This document shows, in pieces, positions 16,870-25,890 of a DNA stretch of 38,252 nt. The position numbers were made by a program, and so were the translations under genes. This DNA comes from Gillisia sp. (lineage in GTDB: Bacteria > Bacteroidota > Bacteroidia > Flavobacteriales > Flavobacteriaceae): contig JAGXIJ010000098.1 in NCBI GenBank assembly GCA_024635675.1, positions 1 through 38,252 of the forward strand, given 5' to 3'. How positions within the stretch are numbered: position 1 is the first letter of the stretch; every line of letters begins with the position of its first letter. Below the pieces are notes generated by a model that was given only the letters and a program-made list of their open reading frames with translations, had not been told where the DNA came from and did no database searches.

Positions 16870-18711
16870 ATGAAGCAGTTATTTATTCTTTTTTTGGTTG
16901 TTTTTAGTCTTTCAGCAACGGCACAGATAGACCGGGTAGAACCTCCTTTTTGGTGGAGTGATATGCAACAGGATAACCTACAAATCATGTTCTATGGAAA
17001 AGATATAGCACAATTTGAAGTGTCTGCTCCCAAAGAGGTGGTTATAGAAAATGTGCTTAAAACAGAGAATCCGAATTACTTATTTGTAACCATTTCAACT
17101 CAAGGCCTCTCTTCAGGTTCTTATAACTTCAATTTCAGTAAAAAAGGAGCTAAAGGATTCACAAAAGCATATGAGTTGAAGAAAAGGAGAGAAAAGTCTG
17201 CTTTTCGAAAAGGATTTGATGCCAGCGATGTGATGTATCTTATTATGCCCGATCGTTTTGCGAATGGAGATCCTAATAATGATTCTAACCCCGCATTAGC
17301 TGAAAAAGCGGACAGAAGCAATCCCGGTGGGAGACATGGAGGAGATATTCAGGGAGTAATAGATCATCTGGATTATATCAAAGATTTGGGAGCTACTGCC
17401 CTTTGGAGCACGCCTTTATTGGAGGATAATGATGCTACCTATTCTTACCATACCTATGCCCAAAGCGACGTATATAAAATTGATCCCAGATATGGTTCTA
17501 ATGAAGATTACAAACGTTTATCTGAAGAGATGCATAAAAAGGATCTGAAATTGGTGATGGATTATGTTACCAATCATTGGGGTGCAACTCATTGGATGAT
17601 AAAGGATCTTCCTACCTACGATTGGATCCACCAATTCCCGGGTTATGCAAATTCAAATTATAGAATGACCACTCAGTATGACCCTAATGGATCTCAAAGA
17701 GATTTGAAATACTGTGTAGATGGTTGGTTTGTGAGCTCTATGCCAGATCTAAATCAAGGTAATCCATTGGTATTAAATTATCTTACTCAAAATGCTATCT
17801 GGTGGATAGAATATGCCAATTTAGATGGCTTTAGGGTAGATACTTATTCTTTTAACGATAAGCAGGGAATTGCAGCCTGGACTAAAGGAATCATGGATGA
17901 ATATCCTAATTTCAATATTGTTGGGGAAGTTTGGATGCACGATCAGGCGCAGATCTCTTATTGGCAAAAAGACAGTCCAGTTGGAGCTATCCAGAGTTAT
18001 AATTCCAATTTGCCATCTGTAATGGATTTTACTTTACATGATGCTTTAATGACGGTTTTTGATGAAGAAGACTCCAGTTGGGATAAGGGAATGATCAAAG
18101 TTTACGAAAATTTCGTGAACGATTTCTTATACGCCGATATCGATAATCTGCTTGTTTTTGCAGGAAATCACGATACTAATAGGATCAATGAGATCTATAA
18201 AAGTGATTTAGATAAATATAAGTTGGCAATGACCTTGGTATTTACTACTCGTGGAATTCCGCAAATATATTATGGAGATGAAATAGGAATGATTGGCAAC
18301 AGAGACACAAGCGGAGATGGGGATATTCGTAAAGACTTTCCTGGTGGCTGGAGCGGTGATCAACAATCTGCTTTTACGGTAGCGGGAAGGACGGAGACTC
18401 AGAATAATTACCATTCTTTCACTAAGAAATTGCTGAATTACAGAAAGAATAAAGAAGTGCTGCATTTCGGGAAATTGCTTCAATTTTTACCTGAGAATAA
18501 CGTGTATGTTTATTTTAGATACAATGAAAAGGAACGCGTAATGGTAGTGATCAATAACAACCCTGAAGCTCAAGAATTGGATCTTGCTCGTTTCGCGGAA
18601 GGATTAGCAGGAAACACTTCCGGAAAGGATGTGCTTTCAGGAGAACAAGTTTCTCTTGTTAAGACCATGAACATTAAAGGAAAGTCATCCTTAGTGATCG
18701 AATTGAAATAA
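16870..18711 (+). CDS. Periplasmic neopullulanase/cyclomaltodextrinase-like GH13 (SusA role)
   Basis: 613 aa. Signal peptidase I type signal (1-19, ending LSATAQ). An N-terminal immunoglobulin-like domain (about 20-105, starting RVEPPFWWSDMQQDNLQIMF) is the cyclomaltodextrinase N-terminal type. The GH13 barrel shows VMDYVTNHWG (near 229-238), Asp324 in LDGFRVDTYSF, Glu353 in VGEVWMHD and Asp435 in FAGNHDTNR. It should debranch and shorten imported maltodextrins in the periplasm, as SusA does. It begins 37 bases after the maltose phosphorylase stop, so it is probably cotranscribed with it. No lipobox is present. Confidence 0.93.
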   Translation: MKQLFILFLVVFSLSATAQIDRVEPPFWWSDMQQDNLQIMFYGKDIAQFEVSAPKEVVIENVLKTENPNYLFVTISTQGLSSGSYNFNFSKKGAKGFTKAYELKKRREKSAFRKGFDASDVMYLIMPDRFANGDPNNDSNPALAEKADRSNPGGRHGGDIQGVIDHLDYIKDLGATALWSTPLLEDNDATYSYHTYAQSDVYKIDPRYGSNEDYKRLSEEMHKKDLKLVMDYVTNHWGATHWMIKDLPTYDWIHQFPGYANSNYRMTTQYDPNGSQRDLKYCVDGWFVSSMPDLNQGNPLVLNYLTQNAIWWIEYANLDGFRVDTYSFNDKQGIAAWTKGIMDEYPNFNIVGEVWMHDQAQISYWQKDSPVGAIQSYNSNLPSVMDFTLHDALMTVFDEEDSSWDKGMIKVYENFVNDFLYADIDNLLVFAGNHDTNRINEIYKSDLDKYKLAMTLVFTTRGIPQIYYGDEIGMIGNRDTSGDGDIRKDFPGGWSGDQQSAFTVAGRTETQNNYHSFTKKLLNYRKNKEVLHFGKLLQFLPENNVYVYFRYNEKERVMVVINNNPEAQELDLARFAEGLAGNTSGKDVLSGEQVSLVKTMNIKGKSSLVIELK

Positions 18712-18772
18712 TTTTTACTGATTGTTCGGTTTTGTGACAATGATTATTTTTGATTTGGTGAACTTATGTATT

Positions 18773-18841
18773 CGTCATGCTGAACTTGTTTCAGCATCCC
18801 AGTAAATTGAGATAAGACCCTGAAACGAGTTCAGGGTGACG
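18773..18841. repeat. REP-like palindromic element (CGTCATGCTGAAC type)
   Basis: A 69-base element bounded by CGTCA and TGACG. It contains two inner hairpins, TGCTGAACTTGTTTCAGCA and CCCTGAAACGAGTTCAGGG. Such dispersed palindromes are common between genes in Flavobacteriaceae. It lies between the neopullulanase and GH31 genes and could act as a 3' RNA end. A (TA)n run follows at about 18872-18888. Confidence 0.7.
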
Positions 18842-18914
18842 GTATGGTCAAATCATCATCGAATATAAAACATATATATATATATATTAAATTTATAAAT
18901 CTGAAATAGATAAT

Positions 18915-21320
18915 ATGAAGATCCTCCCAAAATATATACTGAGTTTTTCAATTCTGATCTTCTTCGGAATGAACTCTCTTTTTATTTCTGCTCAAAATAC
19001 AGAGCGATCTTTCAAGAGTTTTGAGAATAAAGGAGGAGTGGTCTCTGTAGTCACCAATGATGGGTATTATAGATTTCAAGCTTATTCTCCGGAGATCATG
19101 GAAACCAGTTTTATTCCAACAGGAGAAAAGTTTATACCAGAATCTTATTCGGTTGTTTTAGAGCCTTCAATTGTAGATCTTAAGGTTTCAGAGGATCCTT
19201 CGTCCCTTAAAATGGAAACTTCAGGAATTACGGTTGTTGTCTCAAAAAAACCTTTTCAAGTGAAATATTTCTACGAGGGCGAAGAGATCATTTCAGAAAA
19301 AAAGGGATATTCTAAATCTGAAACACATGAGAAGCTCGACTTCAATATAGCTGAATATGAAATGCTTTTTGGAGGTGGGGCTCGTGCTTTGGGGATGAAC
19401 AGAAGAGGTAATAAACTAGAATTGTACAACCGTGCAGATTATGGTTACGGTACAAAATCCTCTTTATTGAATTATACTTTACCAATCGTCTTGTCTTCAG
19501 AAAAATATATGTTGCATTTTGATAATTCTCCCATTGGATTTTTAGATCTGGACAGCAATCATTCGAATACGCTTAGTTACGAAACTATTAGTGGGAGAAA
19601 GACCTATCAATTAATCGTAGGAAAGACCTGGGAGAAGATCACTGAGAATTACACGCTTTTAACAGGACGGCAGCCTTTGCCTCCAAGATGGGTTTTTGGA
19701 AATTTTTCAAGCAGATTTGGATATCATTCCCAAAAGGAAGTAGAAAATACAATTACCAAATTTAAAAAAGACAGTATTCCGGTAGATGCCGTGATCCTGG
19801 ATCTGTATTGGTTTGGGCATGACATTAAGGGGACTATGGGGAATCTGGAATTTGTGAAAGATTCTTTTCCGGAGCCTAAAAAAATGATCGGCAAACTAGC
19901 AGATCAAGGGGTGAAAACTGTTTTGGTTACCGAACCGTTTATACTAACAACTTCCAAAAAATGGAACGAGGCGGTAAATGAAAATGTGCTGGCTAAAGAT
20001 TCTTTAGGGAATCCTTATAAATTCGATTTTTACTTCGGAAACACCGGCTTGGTGGATATCTTCGATCCAAAAGGAAAAGAATGGTTCTGGAATATTTATA
20101 AAGACCTTAAATCCTATGGGGTGGCCGGATGGTGGGGAGATCTTGGAGAACCAGAAGTACACCCAACTAAATTAAAGCATAAAACAGGAACTGCAGATGA
20201 GCTCCATAATGTATATGGTCATTACTGGGCCAAATTAATTAAAGAAGGGTATGAATCCGATTTTCCGGAGGAGCGTCCTTTTATTTTAATGAGAGCCGGA
20301 GCTGCCGGATCCCAGCGATTTGGATTAATACCTTGGTCTGGGGATGTAAATAGAGGATGGAATGGTTTAAAACCGCAACCTGAGATTAGTTTACAAATGG
20401 GATTACAAGGATTAGCTTATATGCATTCAGATCTTGGTGGATTTGCCGGCGATCTGGAAGATGATGAGCTTTATATAAGATGGTTACAGTACGGTGTTTT
20501 TCAGCCAATATTTCGCCCACATGCACAGGAAGACGTGGCATCGGAACCTGTGTTTAAAAATGAAGAAACCAAAGCTTTGGCTAAAAAGGCCATAGAATTG
20601 AGATACAAATTATTACCATATAATTATACACTGGCATTTGAAAACAACCAATCTGGAAAGCCTTTAATGAGGCCTTTGTTCTTTGAGGAGCCTGATAATT
20701 ATAAAATGTATGCCGTTTCCAACACCTATTTATGGGGAGATAGCTTTTTAGTTTCTCCGGTTCTAAATCCTGGGATTACTTCTAAAGAAGTGATTTTTCC
20801 CGCAACTAATAACTGGTTCGATTTCTATACCGGGAAAAAGTATGCAAAAGGAACAGTAGCAAATGTAAAGATAGAAGAAGATCATATTCCTGTATTCGTA
20901 AGAGGTGGTTCTTTTATACCTATGGCAAAACCAATGCAAACTACTGCCAATTACGATCCTTCAACATTAGATGTTTATTTCTACTATGATGAGCAATCCA
21001 AAAAGAGCGATGCTATTATATATAATGACAACGGAAAAACTTCGGATGCCTTCGAAAAAGGCATGTTCGAAATGGTGAAAATGGAGTCCGTATTAGATAT
21101 GGATACTGTAACTATTAAAATAGCTAAGGAAGTAGGGGAAAATGCAACTTCAGAAATTAATCTTATAGAGCTACATGTAGAGAATCTTGGAAAGGAAGTG
21201 AAGTTCGTTTGGGTGAACGGAATAAAATATACAGGTAAAAATTACATGCATTTAGGAAAATTGAATATCCCGGTAAGATTCGATCAAAACGAAACAATTA
21301 TAAAAATAGAATTCAACTAA
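18915..21320 (+). CDS. GH31 alpha-glucosidase or 4-alpha-glucosyltransferase
   Basis: 801 aa. Signal peptide (1-26, ending LFISAQ), N-terminal beta-sandwich (about 35-250), then the GH31 barrel. Asp409 in GWWGDLGEPEVH is the predicted nucleophile and Asp477 in PWSGDVNRGW the acid/base. C-terminal beta domains (about 600-801) follow. It should act on the non-reducing ends of maltooligosaccharides in the periplasm. The WWGDLGEPE form and the 68-residue distance between the two acids match what I recall of the Cellvibrio japonicus transglucosylase Agd31B (D412/D480), so it may transfer rather than hydrolyse. It sits where Bacteroides has the GH97 enzyme SusB. The next GH13 gene starts 17 bases later. 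Confidence 0.9.
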   Translation: MKILPKYILSFSILIFFGMNSLFISAQNTERSFKSFENKGGVVSVVTNDGYYRFQAYSPEIMETSFIPTGEKFIPESYSVVLEPSIVDLKVSEDPSSLKMETSGITVVVSKKPFQVKYFYEGEEIISEKKGYSKSETHEKLDFNIAEYEMLFGGGARALGMNRRGNKLELYNRADYGYGTKSSLLNYTLPIVLSSEKYMLHFDNSPIGFLDLDSNHSNTLSYETISGRKTYQLIVGKTWEKITENYTLLTGRQPLPPRWVFGNFSSRFGYHSQKEVENTITKFKKDSIPVDAVILDLYWFGHDIKGTMGNLEFVKDSFPEPKKMIGKLADQGVKTVLVTEPFILTTSKKWNEAVNENVLAKDSLGNPYKFDFYFGNTGLVDIFDPKGKEWFWNIYKDLKSYGVAGWWGDLGEPEVHPTKLKHKTGTADELHNVYGHYWAKLIKEGYESDFPEERPFILMRAGAAGSQRFGLIPWSGDVNRGWNGLKPQPEISLQMGLQGLAYMHSDLGGFAGDLEDDELYIRWLQYGVFQPIFRPHAQEDVASEPVFKNEETKALAKKAIELRYKLLPYNYTLAFENNQSGKPLMRPLFFEEPDNYKMYAVSNTYLWGDSFLVSPVLNPGITSKEVIFPATNNWFDFYTGKKYAKGTVANVKIEEDHIPVFVRGGSFIPMAKPMQTTANYDPSTLDVYFYYDEQSKKSDAIIYNDNGKTSDAFEKGMFEMVKMESVLDMDTVTIKIAKEVGENATSEINLIELHVENLGKEVKFVWVNGIKYTGKNYMHLGKLNIPVRFDQNETIIKIEFN

Positions 21321-21337
21321 TTAAAACCTAATTACCT

Positions 21338-22780
21338 ATGATTAAGAAAATGGCATTTGCATTTTGCATGCTCGCAGTATTGGCAGCTTGTAAAGATGAA
21401 TCGAAAGAAAAGAAAAATTCTGAAACTGCCACCGAGGTGGAAAAATATAGTATTGAAGACTCCGATCTTGAAAATGCTGTGATTTACGAAGCGAATATTC
21501 GTCAATATTCTCCGGAAGGAACTTTTAATGCTTTTACTCAAGATATCCCTCAATTAAAGGAGTTGGGTGTAAAGGTGATTTGGGTGATGCCAGTATATCC
21601 TATTTCTGTGAAGAACAGAAAAGCTACTGGAGATAAAATGGCTGCTGAAATTGAGGATGAAAAGGAACGTGAGAAGTATTTAGGAAGCTATTATGCTGTT
21701 TCAGATTATACTAAAGTAAATCCGGATCTTGGAACTATTGAAGATTTTCAAAAAATGGTAGATGTAGCTCATGAGAACGGAATGTTCGTTATTATGGATT
21801 GGGTTGCTAACCATACAGGTTGGGATCATGCCTGGATCACAGAGCATCCTGAATATTACACCCAGAATGAAGCGGGAGAGATCGTAGACCCATTAAACCC
21901 GGAAACCGGAGAATCTTGGGGATGGACAGATACTGCCGATCTTAATTACGACAATAAAGAGCTTTGGGCGGCCATGACTAAAGACATGAAATATTGGGTA
22001 GAAAATCATGATATAGATGGATTTAGAGCCGATGTTGCCGGAGAAGTTCCAACTGAATTCTGGAATCAAGCAGTAAAAACTATCAAGGAAGTAAAGCCTG
22101 TATTTATGTTGGCAGAATCTGAGAAGAAAGATCTTTTTCATGAAGCTTTCGATATGGGTTATAACTGGGAAGGTCACCATGTTATGAATGAAATGGCTCA
22201 AGGAAAACAAGGAGTTAAGGCTTGGGATGCTTATATGACCAAGATTGATAGCCTTTACCAGAAAGATGATTTCTTGATGAATTTTGTAACTAACCACGAT
22301 GAGAATTCTTGGAATGGTACCGTAAAGGAAAGAATGGGGGATGCGGCAGAAGCTATGTTGGCTCTTTCATATACCTTACCGGGAATGCCTTTAATTTATA
22401 GCGGCCAGGAATATGATCTGGATCACAGATTGTTATTTTTTGAGAAAGACAGCATCCCAAAAACAAAAGGAAAAGTTTGGCCTGTTCTTGTGAAGTTAGG
22501 GAAACTTAAAAATGGCAACGAAGCTTTGGCAGGAGGAAAAAATGCTGCCGGATATAAAAGAGTGGAAACTTCTACTAACGATAAGGTGTTAGCATTCATA
22601 AGAAACAATGGAGATAAGAAAGTAATTTATGTTGCGAACCTATCAAAAGAGCCGGTAAAATTTAAAATGGAAATAGACGGGAAATTTCAAGATTATATGA
22701 GTTCTGAAGCGTTGGAACTTAAGAAGAATCAGGAAATGAATTTCAAGCCTTGGGAATACAAAATATTGATAAACAACTAA
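21338..22780 (+). CDS. Lipoprotein GH13 alpha-amylase-family enzyme
   Basis: 480 aa. Lipobox VLAAC with Cys18, then KDESKEKK, a charged stretch that may mark surface export. The GH13 barrel begins at AVIYEANIRQYSPEGTF (47-63) and has MDWVANHTG (153-161), Asp232 in IDGFRADVAGE, Glu260 in MLAESE and Asp321 in VTNHDENSW. It is a short form with a small C-terminal beta domain, related to enzymes annotated as alpha-amylase or alpha-glucosidase in Bacteroidetes. Exact specificity is not visible. It is cotranscribed with the GH31 gene and closed by a strong terminator. With the amylase at 3857 and the neopullulanase it makes three GH13 enzymes in one locus. Confidence 0.92.
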   Translation: MIKKMAFAFCMLAVLAACKDESKEKKNSETATEVEKYSIEDSDLENAVIYEANIRQYSPEGTFNAFTQDIPQLKELGVKVIWVMPVYPISVKNRKATGDKMAAEIEDEKEREKYLGSYYAVSDYTKVNPDLGTIEDFQKMVDVAHENGMFVIMDWVANHTGWDHAWITEHPEYYTQNEAGEIVDPLNPETGESWGWTDTADLNYDNKELWAAMTKDMKYWVENHDIDGFRADVAGEVPTEFWNQAVKTIKEVKPVFMLAESEKKDLFHEAFDMGYNWEGHHVMNEMAQGKQGVKAWDAYMTKIDSLYQKDDFLMNFVTNHDENSWNGTVKERMGDAAEAMLALSYTLPGMPLIYSGQEYDLDHRLLFFEKDSIPKTKGKVWPVLVKLGKLKNGNEALAGGKNAAGYKRVETSTNDKVLAFIRNNGDKKVIYVANLSKEPVKFKMEIDGKFQDYMSSEALELKKNQEMNFKPWEYKILINN

Positions 22781-22799
22781 GTGTTTTTCAGAAATCTTT

Positions 22800-22828
22800 A
22801 AAAAAGCCTCATTCGTGAGGCTTTTTTT
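22800..22828 (+). terminator. Intrinsic terminator closing the maltodextrin operon
   Basis: AAAAAAGCCTCA, a TTCG tetraloop and TGAGGCTTTTTT form a long stem with a T tail 20 bases past the GH13 stop codon. It separates the sugar locus from pfkA. Confidence 0.9.
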
Positions 22829-22840
22829 ATGAGTTATTAA

Positions 22841-22855
22841 CCGAAAACGTTTTAG
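22841..22855. promoter_or_regulatory. LacI-type operator-like site before pfkA
   Basis: CCGAAAACGTTTTAG contains the same AAAACGTTTT core as the perfect operator at 11094-11109, with CGAAAACGTTTT identical over 12 bases. It lies about 50 bases before the pfkA start and just after the terminator, so it most likely serves pfkA-gapA. Confidence 0.6.
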
Positions 22856-22904
22856 TAAATAATGGAATTAGGATTTAAGAATCAAATCGAATAGCTTTAC
22901 GGTA

Positions 22905-23891
22905 ATGCAAGTAAAAATCAAAAAAATTGGAGTCCTTACTTCAGGAGGTGATGCCCCTGGAATGAATGCCGCAATCCGAGCGGTGGTAAGGAGTTGTGCC
23001 TTTCATGAAATTGAATGTATCGGTATTTATAGGGGATATCAAGGCCTTATAGAGAATGATTTTGAAGAACTTAATGCAAGATCTGTAAGAAACATTATAA
23101 GTAGAGGAGGTACCTTTTTAAAATCTGCCAGATCAAAAGAATTTCAAACTTCAGAAGGTAGAAAAAAAGCCTACGATAATTTAAAGAATGCTGAAATCGA
23201 CGCCTTAGTGGTTATTGGTGGAGACGGAACCTTTACCGGAGGACTAATATTCGATAATGAACACGATTTTCCTGTAATAGGAATTCCTGCAACTATCGAT
23301 AATGATATTAAGGGTACGGATTATACGATTGGGTACGATACAGCTTTGAACACCGTCGTAGAAGCAATAGATAAAATACGTGATACCGCCAGTTCGCATA
23401 ACAGGTTGTTTCTGGTTGAGGTAATGGGAAGAGATGCAGGAGATATCGCATTAAATAGTGGGATAGGCGCCGGTGCTGAGGAGATTTTGATTCCTGAAGA
23501 AAATAGAGGGATCGAACGCTTGGTAGAATCTTTAAGAAAGAGCAGAAAATCTGGAAAAACTTCCAGTATTATAGTTGTTGCTGAAGGCGATAAAAGTGGA
23601 AAGAACATTTTTGAACTAGCCGAATATATTGAGGAAAACCTGGAAGATTACGAAATAAGAGTTTCTGTGCTTGGTCATATTCAACGAGGGGGATCTCCAA
23701 GTTGTTTTGACAGGGTATTGGCAAGTAAATTAGGAGTTGGCGCTATAGATGCGCTAATAAATGGAGAACGAACTATTATGGTTGGAATTCATCATCAAAA
23801 AGTAGTTTCAATCCCCTTGGAAGTAGCCATAACAAATGGCGCGAAATACGATAAGAATTTAAGAAGAGTGGCTGATATTACTTCAGTATAA
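22905..23891 (+). CDS. pfkA: ATP-dependent 6-phosphofructokinase
   Basis: 328 aa, close to the 320 aa of the E. coli enzyme. IGVLTSGGDAPGMNAAIRAV (8-27) binds nucleotide, VIGGDGTFTGG (near 103-113) binds the ATP/metal and PATIDND gives the catalytic Asp132. VEVMGRDAGDIAL and HIQRGGSPS are substrate-binding motifs. It phosphorylates fructose-6-phosphate in glycolysis. It is followed after 18 bases by gapA, so the pair is likely one transcript. A LacI-type operator-like site upstream suggests that it responds to maltodextrin supply. Confidence 0.97.
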   Translation: MQVKIKKIGVLTSGGDAPGMNAAIRAVVRSCAFHEIECIGIYRGYQGLIENDFEELNARSVRNIISRGGTFLKSARSKEFQTSEGRKKAYDNLKNAEIDALVVIGGDGTFTGGLIFDNEHDFPVIGIPATIDNDIKGTDYTIGYDTALNTVVEAIDKIRDTASSHNRLFLVEVMGRDAGDIALNSGIGAGAEEILIPEENRGIERLVESLRKSRKSGKTSSIIVVAEGDKSGKNIFELAEYIEENLEDYEIRVSVLGHIQRGGSPSCFDRVLASKLGVGAIDALINGERTIMVGIHHQKVVSIPLEVAITNGAKYDKNLRRVADITSV

Positions 23892-24908
<1,017 letters not shown>

Positions 24909-24916
24909 ATTATTAA

Positions 24917-24965
24917 AAGCCATTTATTGAAAACCAAAAAATTGGAAATAAATGGCTTATCTTTT
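24917..24965 (+). terminator. Terminator after gapA
   Basis: AAGCCATTTATT (24917-24928) pairs perfectly with AATAAATGGCTT (24947-24958). A small inner CCAA/TTGG hairpin and the tail ATCTTTTC are also present. It is less GC-rich than the other terminators but has a 12-bp stem. Confidence 0.6.
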
Positions 24966-24982
24966 CATATAAAGAAATTCAA

Positions 24983-25840
24983 ATGATATTAATTGCTGAT
25001 GGAGGTTCCACCAAATGTGACTGGATCCTTCTAAATAATAAAGGGGAACTGGTATTTCAAACACGTTCAAAGGGATTAAATCCTGCAGTATTTCCGGAAG
25101 CGATGCTGGAACAACGAATTGAAGAAAATCCTGAACTTTTTGAAGTTAGGGATAAGATTGAAAGAGTTCATTTTTTTGGTGCAGGTTGTGGCACAGAAAT
25201 CCCTAGGAAACTCTTGCAGGACATAATTGCTAATTTCTTTACAAATGCTTCAGAGGTATTGGTGAAGGAAGATATGGTGGCAGCAGCATATGCCGCTACC
25301 ACCGAGCCTGGGATTGTTTGTATTCTGGGGACAGGGTCAAATAGTTGTTATTTCGACGGAAAGGAAGTTCACATGGCAGTGGAGTCTTTAGGTTATGTCC
25401 TCATGGATGAAGCCAGCGGGAATTACTTTGGGAAACGTTTATTAAGAGATTATTATTACAAAAGAATGCCCCCGGATATCGCTGCGAAATTTGAAAAAGA
25501 TTTCGATGTAAGTGGCGATGAGATCAAAAAGAACCTTTATAAGAAAGAAAATCCAAACACATATTTAGCTTCTTTTGCGGAATTCATTTTCACAAATGAG
25601 CGTAATGGATATTTTTATAAGTTGGTACACGAAGGTATTAAGGAATTCATGCACACCCGAGTACTTTCTATTAAGCACGCTCAAACAGTACCAATCCATT
25701 TTATAGGAAGTATTGCATATTTTAGTCAGGATATTATTAGAGCAGTTGCCCAACCTTATAATCTTGAGATAGGGAATATTATTCGTAGGCCCATAGATGC
25801 ACTTATAGAACATTACCGAAAAAATGTGTTAAAAGGCTAA
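24983..25840 (+). CDS. BadF/BadG-type ASKHA kinase (N-acetylglucosamine kinase-like)
   Basis: 285 aa. LIADGGSTKCDWILL (3-17) is the phosphate-1 loop, ILGTGSNSCYFDG the phosphate-2 loop, and IHFIGSIAYFSQDII resembles the adenosine-binding part of the ASKHA fold. The family includes N-acetylglucosamine kinases. The protein should phosphorylate a hexose or amino sugar with ATP. It follows gapA, and no glucokinase is seen in the window. Glucose released by maltose phosphorylase would need one, so a glucokinase role is possible but unproven. A terminator lies before it, and the ComM/YifB gene follows after 50 bases. Confidence 0.8.
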   Translation: MILIADGGSTKCDWILLNNKGELVFQTRSKGLNPAVFPEAMLEQRIEENPELFEVRDKIERVHFFGAGCGTEIPRKLLQDIIANFFTNASEVLVKEDMVAAAYAATTEPGIVCILGTGSNSCYFDGKEVHMAVESLGYVLMDEASGNYFGKRLLRDYYYKRMPPDIAAKFEKDFDVSGDEIKKNLYKKENPNTYLASFAEFIFTNERNGYFYKLVHEGIKEFMHTRVLSIKHAQTVPIHFIGSIAYFSQDIIRAVAQPYNLEIGNIIRRPIDALIEHYRKNVLKG

Positions 25841-25890
25841 CAGTCAATCTGCCATAAATTTTCACTACATTTAATTAAAATGATAATTAG

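Noticed and set aside
18872-18888. (TA)n run as a phase-variable promoter switch for GH31
   Set aside because: Short AT runs are expected in such AT-rich spacers, and its place relative to a promoter could not be shown.
22892-22899. TAGCTTTA as the -7 box of pfkA
   Set aside because: It lies only five bases before the start codon, leaving no room for a leader.
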